Below, one piece after another: positions 1-8,632 of a stretch of DNA of 64,000 bases. Within the stretch, counting starts at the first letter, position 1; every line of letters begins with the position of its first letter. Made by a program: the position numbers and the translations under genes. Source of the stretch: an uncultured Cuneatibacter sp. (GTDB taxonomy: Bacteria; Bacillota; Clostridia; Lachnospirales; Lachnospiraceae); the NCBI GenBank assembly GCA_934234215.1, contig CAKQHB010000004.1, positions 62,001-126,000 of the forward strand. Reading direction: 5' to 3'. The notes under the pieces were generated by a model. The model worked only from the letters and a program-made list of their open reading frames with translations. It had not been told where the DNA came from and did no database searches.

Positions 1-897
1 ACTGTCCGGGTTGATCCACAGCACGACCTGACCGCCAACGGCAAATCCACCGATCAGCGCCACAATCCAGCAACCTACCTGCAAAATACTGCTGCATGCT
101 TCCGCCAGCACCTTTCCAAATACCATTGCTTCCGGACGCACAGAAATCAAAAACGTATCCATCAATTTCGAAGACTTCTCCAGCACAACCTGTCTGGCTG
201 CCGCCTGTCCATAAAACAGAACCAGGAAATACAGCACCATCACATTCAGATAGGTAGCAACTCCCGCTACGATCTGACGAACCGATTCTGTATCTGTTTC
301 ATTGCTTTCCTCTGTATTCTCCAACACCGCATCTGTCAGGTCTGCACCTTCTGCATTTTCCACATGCAGCTCCGTTTCCAGAGGCTGCATCAAAACCTGC
401 AGCTCCTGCATGCCAATACCGGCTTTTTGCATCGGGATCACAGAAAGCGCCGGTGTCAGCAATGTCTCCGCATGATCCGCATCTTCCTGCGACAGCGCGG
501 TATTGTCCGGCAAGATCAGGCTGAACACGTATCCCGTCGCATTTCGATCCAGCACACCGATCAGGCTATGCGGATCCTGCTCTGCGCCCGCCTTTGCCTC
601 TTCCACACTGCTGTAAGTCCGGTAAATAAAGTGGCTCTCACTCGTGCCCAGATCATTCAGGAAGCTGAAATCTTCGATGGCAGGCTCCGTCAGATCCACG
701 GCGCAGATCACTTTTGCATTTGTCTCCACAACCTCCGGCTCTTTTTCCTGATCACTCAGCTTTTCCGTCAATGCCATTCCGATGATCGGAACGAACAGAC
801 AAAGGAGCACCCCGATCCAAACAGCCATCCGATATCCTTTTCTTCGCACCTGCTGTGTAAAAGTAAAAGAGAAGATTTTTCCCATTCCACGCAACAT
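1..897 (-). CDS. ABC-2 type transporter permease, partial (3' end outside window)
   Basis: The first 299 residues are visible and the gene runs off the left edge. It begins MLRGMGKIFSFTFTQQVRRK, has a first membrane segment around residues 20-40 (AVWIGVLLCLFVPIIGMAL), a long extracytoplasmic stretch, and then a second membrane region near residue 215 onwards. The motif AARQVVLEKSSKLMDTFLISVRPEAMVFGK matches the conserved segment of NatB/YhaP-like ABC-2 permeases, and the neighbouring permease carries the related EEKNSKLVEFLTVSVRPQQLIVGK. The start is ATG one base after the stop of that upstream permease, with a GGAAGGGGGAAG ribosome site inside its 3' end, so translation is probably coupled. 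The two permeases look like paralogues that heterodimerise with the ATPase encoded just upstream. The substrate cannot be told from sequence. Confidence 0.85.
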   Translation of the reverse strand, partial: MLRGMGKIFSFTFTQQVRRKGYRMAVWIGVLLCLFVPIIGMALTEKLSDQEKEPEVVETNAKVICAVDLTEPAIEDFSFLNDLGTSESHFIYRTYSSVEEAKAGAEQDPHSLIGVLDRNATGYVFSLILPDNTALSQEDADHAETLLTPALSVIPMQKAGIGMQELQVLMQPLETELHVENAEGADLTDAVLENTEESNETDTESVRQIVAGVATYLNVMVLYFLVLFYGQAAARQVVLEKSSKLMDTFLISVRPEAMVFGKVLAEACSSILQVGCWIVALIGGFAVGGQVVLWINPDS

Positions 898-898
898 T

Positions 899-2254
899 TT
901 ACTTTCTTCCCCCTTCCTTTTTCGTCATCACAAACAGATTTCGAATCGAAATCCGCCCGCCTCGATGGAACAGCAGCTCCTCATACAGACCGCCGCTGAC
1001 ACGGATTAATGCAAACAAAATGATTATCTGAATTGCCCACGATACCAGCACAATTCCAAAGGAGATCACGCCAGTCGCATATAACACCGGCGTACAGAAC
1101 AGGGATACAATCGGAAGCAGGGCAAATACAAGATTTGCTGCCTGTCCCGTAACCGCCGGCGTCAGGATCGCTACCAGATATCCCGCCAGCAGCAGCATAG
1201 TCGGAATCATGGAAACTCTCTGAACATCCTGCGGCGACTGACAGGAGGCGCCGCAAAGTCCTGCGATCAGGGAGAACGTACCATATCCAATCGCCAACGA
1301 AATCAAAACAATCACAATCAGGAGCGGACTCATGCCGCTCAGTGCATTTCCAAGACCAACGGATGTCAGCCATTCCCCAACAGTCGGCACTTCCAGGAAA
1401 AATCCGGAGCCGATGTACGACAGAACAAAACCAGCTGCCATCACCAACAGCAGAATTCCTACAAATGCCATGCACGCCAGGATCTTACCAACAATCAGCT
1501 GCTGCGGACGGACACTGACGGTCAGGAATTCCACCAGCTTTGAATTCTTCTCTTCGCTGACGCTCTGCACAATATACGAGATCGTGTACGTACTCAAAAT
1601 CAATACCAGAATCGAATATGCCAGCTGAATCGCATACTGTGTCTCCCACGGAACCGCTCTGGCAGATGCGTATTCTTCCATCGTATTTACCTCAGTCTGC
1701 ACCTGTTCCGTCAGCACACTCAGCGCGGACGGATCAACGCCTGCCGCCTCATAGCGTGCCTGCTGCAATGCATCCTGCAGCGTACTCTGCAGCTCCTCCA
1801 TCTCACCGGCAAGCCCAAATCCACCAGCGATCGTCTCGTCCAACAGCTGCACCTCCAACTGCACATTGTCGGACGCTTCTGTAATCTGCACAAACGCTTC
1901 GTCTGCCGCGATCTGCGATTTCCAGTCTTCCGGTGCAAAATCCGCTATCTCAAACGATGTACTTTCATACCACGCATTATCCGCTCCTAGATTTTCCACA
2001 TCCAGCAGATATTTCGTCTCGTTGTCCACAAAAATCGTGCGGAATCCCGAACTGCCCACACGCTCCGTTGCTGTCGCATCATTTTTGACCGAACCGCCGC
2101 CGGAAATGACTGCATAAGGCACCGACGCAAGCATCAGGACAAAGAAGATCACGAGCGTTGTAATGTACGCTTTGTTGCGCAGCATCTGCCGCAAAGTAAA
2201 ACCAAAGATCTTGCCCAGAAGGTTGCTCTTCTTATTCCGCTTCATTGGCTTCAC
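899..2254 (-). CDS. ABC-2 type transporter permease (NatB-like)
   Basis: This 451-aa integral membrane protein has one N-terminal membrane segment (about residues 30-52), a large external domain (about 55-210) and a block of five to six hydrophobic helices in the C-terminal half. That is the usual architecture of NatB/YhaP-type export permeases. The signature SEEKNSKLVEFLTVSVRPQQ lies just after the second membrane segment. The start overlaps the end of the ATPase gene by 23 bp, and an in-frame ATG at 2245 (MKRNKK) is an alternative. It sits in a three-gene operon, ATPase then permease then permease. The family exports ions, peptides or drugs, and no residue seen here fixes the substrate. Confidence 0.88.
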   Translation of the reverse strand: MKPMKRNKKSNLLGKIFGFTLRQMLRNKAYITTLVIFFVLMLASVPYAVISGGGSVKNDATATERVGSSGFRTIFVDNETKYLLDVENLGADNAWYESTSFEIADFAPEDWKSQIAADEAFVQITEASDNVQLEVQLLDETIAGGFGLAGEMEELQSTLQDALQQARYEAAGVDPSALSVLTEQVQTEVNTMEEYASARAVPWETQYAIQLAYSILVLILSTYTISYIVQSVSEEKNSKLVEFLTVSVRPQQLIVGKILACMAFVGILLLVMAAGFVLSYIGSGFFLEVPTVGEWLTSVGLGNALSGMSPLLIVIVLISLAIGYGTFSLIAGLCGASCQSPQDVQRVSMIPTMLLLAGYLVAILTPAVTGQAANLVFALLPIVSLFCTPVLYATGVISFGIVLVSWAIQIIILFALIRVSGGLYEELLFHRGGRISIRNLFVMTKKEGGRK

Positions 2255-3218
2255 CTACTTTTTCGACGAAGATCTCATGCAGAGAAGGCTCCCGCAGGTC
2301 AAATGTAATAATCGGGATCTTCTGCGTGATCAGTGTACCAAGCAGCTCATTTGCCTGCTCCTCGCCTTTTACTTTCAGATGATATTCCCCTTCTTTTTCA
2401 GAAAGGATCACAAGCCCTCTCGCTTCCAAAAGCGGGCGGATATCCTGTTCTACTTTCAAATACAGATTGACTCTGCCATAGCTCTTTTTGATCTCATTCA
2501 GATTGCCCTGCACGATCGCCTTGGAACGATTCAGGATCGTGATGTCCGTGCAAAATTCCTCCACTGTCGGCATCTGATGACTGGACATGATCAGATATTT
2601 GCCATTCTCAATCTCTTCCCGAATGACATTTTTGATCAGATCTGTATTCACCGGGTCCAGACCGGACATCGGCTCATCCAGCACGATCAGCTCCGGGTCT
2701 GACAGGAGCGCCGCCATGAGCTGGATCTTTTGCTGATTGCCCTTCGACAACTGATCCGCCAGCTTCGGCTTCTCCTTCTTTGTCCGCGCTCTGCCGCCGA
2801 ACAATCCCTTCTTCTGTTCCAATACGATATGCGTCTGAAAATCCGGATACAGGTATTCCTCCACCTCCAGACGCTTTGCCAGACGGCGGATGCGCTCCTT
2901 CGCGGTATCTTTTGAGACACCGCGCAGCGATGCAAAATACAACAACTGATCCATCAATGCGTACTTCGGATACAGACCGCGCTCCTCCGCCAGATAGCCT
3001 ACATTGCAGCTTGTCACGCTGAGCGGTGCGCCATTCCACAGCACCTCACCGCCATCCTTTGCCAGCATATCTAACATCATACGGATCGCCGTCGTCTTAC
3101 CGGCGCCATTTGTGCCCAGCAGCGCATACACCCCCGGCTGCTGCATCTCAAAGCTGAGATGGTCTACGACTGTCTTTGATCCGTATTTTTTCCACAGATC
3201 CCTCACAACTAAGCTCAT
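2232..3218 (-). CDS. ABC transporter ATP-binding protein (NatA-like)
   Basis: A 328-aa ATPase that powers the two permeases encoded downstream. Walker A is GTNGAGKTT at residues 35-43, the signature is LSKGNQQKIQ near 165-175, Walker B is LIVLDEP, the D-loop is SGLDP and the switch histidine is in SSHQM. The last 100 residues form the DUF4162-type accessory domain common in NatA/YhaQ exporters. Upstream of the ATG, a 6-bp stem-loop (GGGGCG-GACA-CGCTCC) ends right at the ribosome site GGAATGGAG, an arrangement repeated before other genes in this window. Confidence 0.93.
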   Translation of the reverse strand: MSLVVRDLWKKYGSKTVVDHLSFEMQQPGVYALLGTNGAGKTTAIRMMLDMLAKDGGEVLWNGAPLSVTSCNVGYLAEERGLYPKYALMDQLLYFASLRGVSKDTAKERIRRLAKRLEVEEYLYPDFQTHIVLEQKKGLFGGRARTKKEKPKLADQLSKGNQQKIQLMAALLSDPELIVLDEPMSGLDPVNTDLIKNVIREEIENGKYLIMSSHQMPTVEEFCTDITILNRSKAIVQGNLNEIKKSYGRVNLYLKVEQDIRPLLEARGLVILSEKEGEYHLKVKGEEQANELLGTLITQKIPIITFDLREPSLHEIFVEKVGEANEAE

Positions 3219-3275
3219 AGCTTCTCCATTCCGGAGCGTGTCCGCCCCTTGTTTTTCGCTTCTATCTGAACGCGT

Positions 3276-4523
3276 TTACTGTGCAAATACTCCGTTCTCA
3301 AAGACAACGACTTCTGTGCCATCTTCCTGGATTCCCACAATTTTCAGGTCGTCCGTTCCGACCATAAAATCCACATGATTCATGGAGTCGTTGCCACCGA
3401 CAGCCGCCAGCTCTTCCTCACTCATCGCTGCGCCGCCCTCCACGGCCGTCGGATAACACTCACCCAGCGCAAAATGGCACGCTGCATTCTCATCAAATAA
3501 CGTATTGTAGAACAAAATTCCCGTCTGACGAATCGGGGAAGTCGCCGGTACCAGCGCCACCTCGCCAAGATGCAAAGAACCTTCATCTGACTCTAAAATC
3601 TGCTTCAATGTCTCCTCGCCGGACTCGGCATGATATTCCACCACCTTGCCCTCATGGAAGGTCAGGGAAAAGTTCTCGATCAAATTGCCAGAATAGCTGA
3701 GCGGAATCGCTGCCACCAGCGTACCCTCTGCCACTCTGCGATCCGGCATCGTAAAGATCTCCTCTGTCGGCAGATTCGCCTGGAAACGAGCGCCACTGGC
3801 ACAGGCTTCCGAGCCGCCTTCCCAGATATGTCCGCGCACCAGTCCCACAGTAAAGTCTGTTCCCAGACTGTTCGTATAATGCAGCTTTACAAATCTCTGG
3901 GCATTCATCCAGTCACAATGCGCACGCAGTACCTGCTCATGCTTCGCCCATTTCTCTACCGCGTTGCCGCCGGTCACACGCACTGCATCCAGAATCGAGC
4001 GCCACAGCTTCTCTACGCCATCTTCCTCTGGAAGCTCCGGATACACTTTCTCAGTCCATTTTTTCATCGGAACTGCTGCAACCGTCCACGGCATCTCGCT
4101 GGACATCATCTTGTCATTAAACGGCTCGAACGCTTCATCGTTTGCCTTTGCCCAGATCTGCATCCGCTTCGGATCCACACCCTTGTAAGCCTCCGGATCT
4201 TCGCCTGTGATCGAGATCACAGCGCCGCCCCGCAGCGCATACTCATTTTTCGATGCTGCTTTCCACGCAGGCACCGTTCCCAGCACCTCCGGTGACGCAC
4301 ACTCCAAATGGACACGGTTAAAGCCGGTATCCTTCCACATGGGAATGACCTCCTTCGCGCCCGCCTTGTAGCACTCCTCCGTCAGCATCCGTGCGAACTC
4401 ATAACACTCCACCGGACAGTTCAGCAGCACTTCCTGACCTTCCTGCACATTCGCACCGGTGCGAACGATCAGGCTTGCATATTCCTGTATTTCTTCTCTC
4501 AAGCAATCTGGAATTAAATTCAT
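3276..4523 (-). CDS. M29-family aminopeptidase (AmpS/PepS-like)
   Basis: A 415-aa cytoplasmic metallo-aminopeptidase that removes N-terminal residues from peptides. The expected M29 metal-binding blocks are present: NLPTEEIFTMPD (Glu ligands), LGEVALVP, HFALGECYP and NHVDFMVGTDDL. Length matches the usual 410 residues. The start is supported by AGGAG six bases before ATG, and a 7-bp hairpin (AGAGCGC-GAT-GCGCTCT) precedes the ribosome site. It lies 57 bp upstream of the ABC exporter genes on the same strand and about 65 bp downstream of a promoter-driven structured RNA, so some transcription may read through from that promoter. The name PepS or AmpS is possible, but the specificity is not visible. 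Confidence 0.9.
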   Translation of the reverse strand: MNLIPDCLREEIQEYASLIVRTGANVQEGQEVLLNCPVECYEFARMLTEECYKAGAKEVIPMWKDTGFNRVHLECASPEVLGTVPAWKAASKNEYALRGGAVISITGEDPEAYKGVDPKRMQIWAKANDEAFEPFNDKMMSSEMPWTVAAVPMKKWTEKVYPELPEEDGVEKLWRSILDAVRVTGGNAVEKWAKHEQVLRAHCDWMNAQRFVKLHYTNSLGTDFTVGLVRGHIWEGGSEACASGARFQANLPTEEIFTMPDRRVAEGTLVAAIPLSYSGNLIENFSLTFHEGKVVEYHAESGEETLKQILESDEGSLHLGEVALVPATSPIRQTGILFYNTLFDENAACHFALGECYPTAVEGGAAMSEEELAAVGGNDSMNHVDFMVGTDDLKIVGIQEDGTEVVVFENGVFAQ

Positions 4524-4587
4524 CTCTTCTCCTTTTCAGAGCGCATCGCGCTCTCGTTTGTTTACCACTCATCAAAATGGTACATAA

Positions 4588-4693
4588 AAGAAAAGATGCC
4601 CCTCGGCCGGAGCGTGTTCCCGGGATTGTTCAAGTGAGACCGGACACCTCCGATACGGGCGAAACCGCACTCCTCCCGGAACCGACGAGCATC
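4588..4693 (-). ncRNA. structured small RNA of unknown family, about 100 nt
   Basis: The segment begins 8 bases after a promoter and its two ends pair: 5' GATGC with 3' GCATC, then TCGG with CCGA, then TTCCGGGA with TCCCGGGAA (one bulged G). Two apical hairpins sit inside (TGCGG-TTTCGC-CCGTA and CGGA-GGTG-TCCG). The 3' stem is followed by TTTTCTTTTATG, which could act as a terminator tract. A closed rod with GGGAGG on the 5' side and TGAACAATCCC on the 3' side loosely recalls the Alu domain of Firmicute SRP RNA, but the S-domain signature (GGTCAGGTCCGGAAGG) is absent. I do not recognise the family, and a cis-acting leader of the aminopeptidase is the main alternative. Confidence 0.55.
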
Positions 4694-4700
4694 TGAGTAC

Positions 4701-4728
4701 ACTATAGCATAGTGTGGGGAAAAAGCAA
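4701..4728 (-). promoter_or_regulatory. promoter of the structured RNA
   Basis: On the minus strand TTGCTT (4728-4723) is separated by 16 bases from TATAGT (4706-4701), and the structured RNA starts 7-8 bases downstream. The -10 is close to consensus and the -35 is moderate. Confidence 0.7.
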
Positions 4729-4754
4729 TATGTTCTTATTTACTCGTATGCCCA

Positions 4755-4930
4755 GAGGCGAAAAGCCGAACGTCCTGACTTGCTGCGCACCTATTTCGGA
4801 GGTGATGCTTTACGCTGCGCATGTGCAAACGCGCCCTTTGGGCTTGAACGGTGCACATGCCTGCAGCCGCACCACCTCCTACATGACGGTTGCTCGCAAA
4901 TGTCAGGACTTTTCGGCTTTTCGTCCTCTT
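4755..4930. repeat. long-hairpin repeat, copy 1
   Basis: An imperfect palindrome of about 175 bp with outer arms CGAAAAGCCGAA..TCCTGAC and GTCAGGA.TTTTCGGCTTTTCG. Read on the minus strand, its centre contains TTCAAGCCCAAAGGGCGCGTTTGC, a diverged form of the core seen in six other copies in this window. It has no coding capacity of note. Confidence 0.7.
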
Positions 4931-5027
4931 GGCACTGCCGCAAAAAAACCGCTGGTATTTTTGTCTGTGCCGTAAAATTTTTCGAGTACGATTTTGAGAA
5001 GGTTGGCGGATTTTTTGCATGGCCGGA

Positions 5028-5205
5028 TGATAAAATGAAAATGTACGTGTTGATTGCTTTGTTTTCGCAGTTTAAAAATCTGCTTCTACGCCACCGAGCA
5101 GACGTGTCTGAGTCCGAAGGACGAGTTTGTCTGCGAATGGCGATAGAAGAAGCGGATTTTTGAACCGGAAACAAAGCACAACACGATGTTTTCATTTTAT
5201 CGTCA
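5028..5205. repeat. long-hairpin repeat, copy 2
   Basis: A 178-bp palindrome with outer arms TGATAAAATGAAAA and TTTTCATTTTATCGTCA. The centre holds the clearest core, TGAGTCCGAAGGACGAGTTT, flanked by GAGCAGAC/GTCTGC and CGCCA/TGGCG pairing. The sub-terminal segments GTACGTGTTGATTGC and GCACAACACGATG match (reversed) those of copies 3, 5 and 7. Confidence 0.8.
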
Positions 5206-5252
5206 GCCATTCTGCAGAACATGTCAGCTCCCACAAAAATTGCGGCAATAAG

Positions 5253-5285
5253 GAGCACCGGCGGTTATCCCGCCGGTGCTCCTTC
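5253..5285 (-). terminator. strong GC hairpin, probable terminator of the GH4 gene
   Basis: GGAGCACCGGCGG and its complement form a 13-bp stem with a 5-base loop, 110 bp past the alpha-galacturonidase stop. The T-tract is short (CTTATT), so termination strength is uncertain. The remainder of 4930-5394 outside the repeat shows no gene. Confidence 0.55.
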
Positions 5286-5394
5286 ATAGGGGTTATGTGT
5301 TTGTTTTTCAGAATCCGAAAGAGAACTCCCGGATATTATTTCGATGAAGTCAGCCTTTTCGACCTATTCATCCGGAAAATGTCTTTACTAAGGA

Positions 5395-6798
5395 TTAAAC
5401 AAGTGCCTTCCACTGCTCCGGCAGATACTTCAGAGTATTGCGGATCATGTCGTCTAACAGAGCCTTGCCCTCTTCCTCGGTGATGCGACCCTTTACTAAC
5501 GGATCGTTCATGAATGCTTCGAATGCAGCATCCTTATCATACTCCAGAGCAGCCTTCAGGATCAGCTCGTGGTCGTCGGTATGTACCTTTACCAGAGGCA
5601 GAATGTTCTCCGGAATTGCACCAGCTACTACAGGAGCGATTGCATCCTTGGAGAATACTGCGTTTGTCTCAACAACAGCAGTTGCCGGCAGATTGGTGAT
5701 CTGACCATAGGTGTTCGGGATGTTTACGTTGCTGACAACTCTGGTAAGACCACACAGAGCCTTGATCAGCAGGATACCTTCCTCACCGGTGGGCTTCAGA
5801 TCTACCTGCTGCTCACCCTCGTACAGTCTCTCACTCTTTGCAAGACGCTCTACCAGATCGTTCTTTCTCCAGTCAACGGTAGTCAGACCGAACTTCCAGC
5901 CCCGTACAGTTTCAGGATCCTTCAGATAGCTGTCGCCAGGCATGAACTCAGCCAGATGTCTGTCACCAGCAGCGGCGATTGCACCGTACTTCTTGAACAG
6001 ATCGAACTTAACCAGGTGTGCACAGTGAAATGTGGAGTTTGCCCAGTTTCTATCCGGATCGTTATATCCATCGGGATGACGCTTGATGAACTCTTCATAT
6101 ACCGGGAACAGATCGTATCCCTTGTAAGAAGCCTTATCAAACCATGTGAAGTGGTTGATACCAAGTACGTTTACCATGATCTCGTTACGAGGAACGTCCT
6201 TCTCACCGCAAACCTCTTCAACTGCAGCCTTCAGTACCTTCTGAGTACCGAATACTTCGTGGCAGCATCCGAAAGCCTTGATTTCAGGGAATACATGGTA
6301 CAGAGTCTTTACGCAAAGGCTCATCGGGTTGGTGTAGTTGATAACCCATGCATCCGGGCAGTAAGAGCGGATAGCTCTTGCGATCTCAACATACATCGGG
6401 ATGGTTCTCAGTGCACGAACCAGTCCGCCAGGACCTGCGGTATCACCTACAGACTGATAAATGCCATGACGCTCAGGAAGATGTACATCAGATGCCATCT
6501 CATCGAAAGTACCAGGCAGGATAGAAATAACTACGAAGTCAACACCTGTCAGTGCTGTCTCCAGGGAGTCAAATACTTCATAATTCCACTTACCAACGCT
6601 GTCCTCTCTAGCGGTTACAGCGTTACCGATTACTGCATTCTTTTCTGCAGCAGCCTTGTCGATATCATAGAGACGAATGGTACCGCTCATAGCAGGCTCT
6701 AATGCCAGATCGGTCATAAAGGTCCAAGCCCATCCTCTGGAACCACCACCAATATAAGCGATCTTTACGTCTGAAACTTTGTTGTTAGAATAGTTCAT
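5395..6798 (-). CDS. GH4 family alpha-galacturonidase (LplD-like)
   Basis: A 467-aa family-4 glycoside hydrolase, an NAD- and Mn-dependent enzyme. The N-terminus has the nucleotide-binding loop IAYIGGGSRGW. The metal-binding cysteine motif is GCCHEVFG: the CHEV form is the signature described for alpha-galacturonidases, as opposed to the CHSV or CNVP types of other GH4 enzymes. NINYTNPM-like (INYTNPM) and GINHFTW motifs follow as expected. It would release galacturonate from unsaturated or oligo-galacturonides in the cytoplasm. The gene is monocistronic, with GGAGGA before ATG and a TATACT -10 at 6844-6849 but a weak -35. Tagaturonate reductase is encoded 8 kb away, which fits a galacturonate pathway. 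Confidence 0.85.
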   Translation of the reverse strand: MNYSNNKVSDVKIAYIGGGSRGWAWTFMTDLALEPAMSGTIRLYDIDKAAAEKNAVIGNAVTAREDSVGKWNYEVFDSLETALTGVDFVVISILPGTFDEMASDVHLPERHGIYQSVGDTAGPGGLVRALRTIPMYVEIARAIRSYCPDAWVINYTNPMSLCVKTLYHVFPEIKAFGCCHEVFGTQKVLKAAVEEVCGEKDVPRNEIMVNVLGINHFTWFDKASYKGYDLFPVYEEFIKRHPDGYNDPDRNWANSTFHCAHLVKFDLFKKYGAIAAAGDRHLAEFMPGDSYLKDPETVRGWKFGLTTVDWRKNDLVERLAKSERLYEGEQQVDLKPTGEEGILLIKALCGLTRVVSNVNIPNTYGQITNLPATAVVETNAVFSKDAIAPVVAGAIPENILPLVKVHTDDHELILKAALEYDKDAAFEAFMNDPLVKGRITEEEGKALLDDMIRNTLKYLPEQWKALV

Positions 6799-6947
6799 AA
6801 CATCCTCCTCGCTTTACGCGTCAACAGTTTTTTGATGAGTCTAGTATAACAAATTATTAACAAAAGAACAGCACAAAAAAAACACCTGTTTCACAAAAAA
6901 ACCGAGGTAATGTAAGAGCTTCCAGCTAAATCCTGGTATTTTGCAGC

Positions 6948-7583
6948 TTATCTTTTCCGTTTTAACGGGGTATATGTGCCCGTTTGCTCCAACTCGATCC
7001 ACTGATCCAGCGTCAACGGATGATAGTCAGATTTCATGCAGAAGCAGTTGATCATCTGGCATGGAACATGATGCTCCTCGCCGGTAAAATCTGTGAATGT
7101 CTCCTGCTTTGCCAGCTCTCGGAACTGCCGCAGCAGCTTTTCATCCCGCGTGTCATGTACATGTCCATACAACATGTACGTCGTTGCAATTCCTTCTTTA
7201 TTTAACCGATACTGCCCATTATAGCAAACGATCGGATAATGACTGAGCACAACCTTGCGCCCGTCATCCTTCATCTCCTCATATTCTTTGATCCAGACAA
7301 AGCGGTCTGCATGAAAGGCACGGTCTTTCAGAAAAAGGCTGTCGTGATTGCCCACGATCAAGTACAGCCGCCCATTCAATCGATCCACGATCTGATTTGT
7401 CAAATCTCCCTTTTCCATCGACAGATCTCCAAGGATCACAACCTCATCCTGCGGACGGACGACCTGATTCCACGCCGCAATCATATGCTCATGCATCTCC
7501 TCGATGGAGGCAAAACCTCTCGCATCCATCTTTGTCAAAAGTGCTTTGTGATAAAAATGCAAATCTGAAATATAAAATCGCAT
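6948..7583 (-). CDS. metallophosphoesterase family protein
   Basis: A 211-aa calcineurin-like phosphoesterase. It begins MRFYISDLHFYHK with DxH (metal ligands), then GDLSMEKGD, GNHDSL, LSHYPI and YGHVHD, so all five metal-binding blocks are present. It resembles small phosphoesterases acting on nucleotides or unknown phosphoesters, and the substrate is not visible. An in-frame ATG lies further upstream at 7601, but AGGAG sits just before the ATG at 7583, so that start is preferred. It lies directly downstream of tRNA-Cys and its terminator on the same strand and may depend on read-through or a promoter not recognised. Confidence 0.88.
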   Translation of the reverse strand: MRFYISDLHFYHKALLTKMDARGFASIEEMHEHMIAAWNQVVRPQDEVVILGDLSMEKGDLTNQIVDRLNGRLYLIVGNHDSLFLKDRAFHADRFVWIKEYEEMKDDGRKVVLSHYPIVCYNGQYRLNKEGIATTYMLYGHVHDTRDEKLLRQFRELAKQETFTDFTGEEHHVPCQMINCFCMKSDYHPLTLDQWIELEQTGTYTPLKRKR

Positions 7584-7603
7584 GTTTCTACTCCTAAACA
7601 AAC

Positions 7604-7635
7604 AAAAACCCCATCAGAAAACTCTGATGGGGTTT
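7604..7635 (-). terminator. terminator of tRNA-Cys
   Basis: A 13-bp stem AAACCCCATCAGA / TCTGATGGGGTTT with a 4-base loop is followed by TTTTTG on the minus strand, two bases after the tRNA 3' end. Confidence 0.85.
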
Positions 7636-7637
7636 AG

Positions 7638-7708
7638 AGGCGACACCCGGATTTGAACCGGGGATAAGGGTGTTGCAGACCCGCGCCTTACCACTTGGCT
7701 ATATCGCC
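7638..7708 (-). tRNA. tRNA-Cys (GCA)
   Basis: The 71-nt sequence folds as a cloverleaf: acceptor GGCGATA/TGTCGCC with U73, D-arm GCC..GGC, anticodon stem GGGT/ACCC around loop CTGCAAC (anticodon GCA), and T-arm with GGTTCAAATC. U73 is the usual discriminator of cysteine tRNA. CCA is not encoded. It has its own promoter and terminator. Confidence 0.95.
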
Positions 7709-7721
7709 GCAATGCCTATAT

Positions 7722-7750
7722 AGTATAGCCTATTTTCATTCGGAATGCAA
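7722..7750 (-). promoter_or_regulatory. tRNA-Cys promoter
   Basis: TTGCAT (7750-7745), 17 bases, TATACT (7727-7722) on the minus strand, with the tRNA 13 bases downstream. Confidence 0.85.
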
Positions 7751-7794
7751 CCCCTTTTTTTAATTTTTTGAAATTATTTTTGTGCTGCTTTTTG

Positions 7795-8574
7795 TTATGC
7801 TTTCATCAGAAAAGCACCCATGCCAGATACCGCCTGCAGCAGCATGTTGTGCTGATACAGCAGCGACAAAAATGCATTTTCACTGATGGAGCGCAGCACC
7901 TCCTGCCCGAAAGGTGTTCCGGACAATGCTGTAGCCGCTAAGAATCCGACCCAGACAATCGCCAGCCCCAGCAGCAGTGAAACGAACATTCCTCCTACTT
8001 TGTTCAGCGTATGGATCACCGGCAAGTGGGAGAGAATGTCCAAAGCGATCGAAAGCAGCCGCAAAATCAACGACACAACAAAGAATGTCAGAAGACTGCA
8101 CACCGCACTCAGGATCATTCGACTCAAATACGACGCCAGATACGAAGTAAAGCTGCCTGCTCCGATCAGCTTGTAGATTTCGGAATTATTATTTTCCTGC
8201 AAAGACCGCCGCAGATTTTCCGGTAACGGCAGCTTCTCAATCAACTGGCTTTGCTGACCGCTCGACATCTGATCCAATACCTGATCCGCTGTCACCCCAT
8301 CCGGCAGCGGAGCGCCAGATTCTTCTGCCGCTTTCTGCACCTGTTTGTCCAGATAGTCTTCCATCTGCGTATATACCGTATCATACAACCCGGTATAATT
8401 TTGTACGATTTCTGTTACATACGGAGACGCAAGGCGCGTCAGCACCAATGTCAGAATCAACAGCACCGATGTGAATACCATCCGAATCAAGCCCTTGCGA
8501 TATCCGTATGCCATGCTCAGCAGCAGAATTGCAGCTACTGCAATCAAAGTCCAGTTCAAAATTCCAGTCTCCAT
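7795..8574 (-). CDS. CvpA-family membrane protein
   Basis: About 259 aa with an N-terminal NWTLIAVAAILLLSMAYGYRKGLIR segment typical of CvpA/colicin V production family proteins, a variable extracytoplasmic loop, and two or three further membrane helices (about 165-235). The start is uncertain. The ATG at 8574 lies inside GGAATGGAG, which elsewhere in this window is the ribosome site after a hairpin. An in-frame TTG at 8559 gives MNWTLIAVAAI, the usual CvpA N-terminus, and is well spaced from GGAG. It follows the large acidic protein gene by 58 bp and is probably co-transcribed with it. CvpA proteins are linked to envelope processes, but the role is not defined here. Confidence 0.8.
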   Translation of the reverse strand: METGILNWTLIAVAAILLLSMAYGYRKGLIRMVFTSVLLILTLVLTRLASPYVTEIVQNYTGLYDTVYTQMEDYLDKQVQKAAEESGAPLPDGVTADQVLDQMSSGQQSQLIEKLPLPENLRRSLQENNNSEIYKLIGAGSFTSYLASYLSRMILSAVCSLLTFFVVSLILRLLSIALDILSHLPVIHTLNKVGGMFVSLLLGLAIVWVGFLAATALSGTPFGQEVLRSISENAFLSLLYQHNMLLQAVSGMGAFLMKA

Positions 8575-8632
8575 TCCGGAGCGCCTCGTTCCATAAACAC
8601 CAGGTTTGTGACGCTCCGGCACAAACTGGCTG

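Noticed and set aside
4588..4693. Bacterial SRP RNA (ffs)
   Set aside because: The rod shape and end pairing fit, but the conserved S-domain loop (GGAA with the asymmetric AGCAG side) is absent, so I left the family open.
5028..5205. Hammerhead ribozyme in the core of the long-hairpin repeats
   Set aside because: The TGAGTCCGAAGGACGA stretch resembles stem II, but the required CUGAUGA and GAAA core positions are not present, so self-cleavage is not supported.
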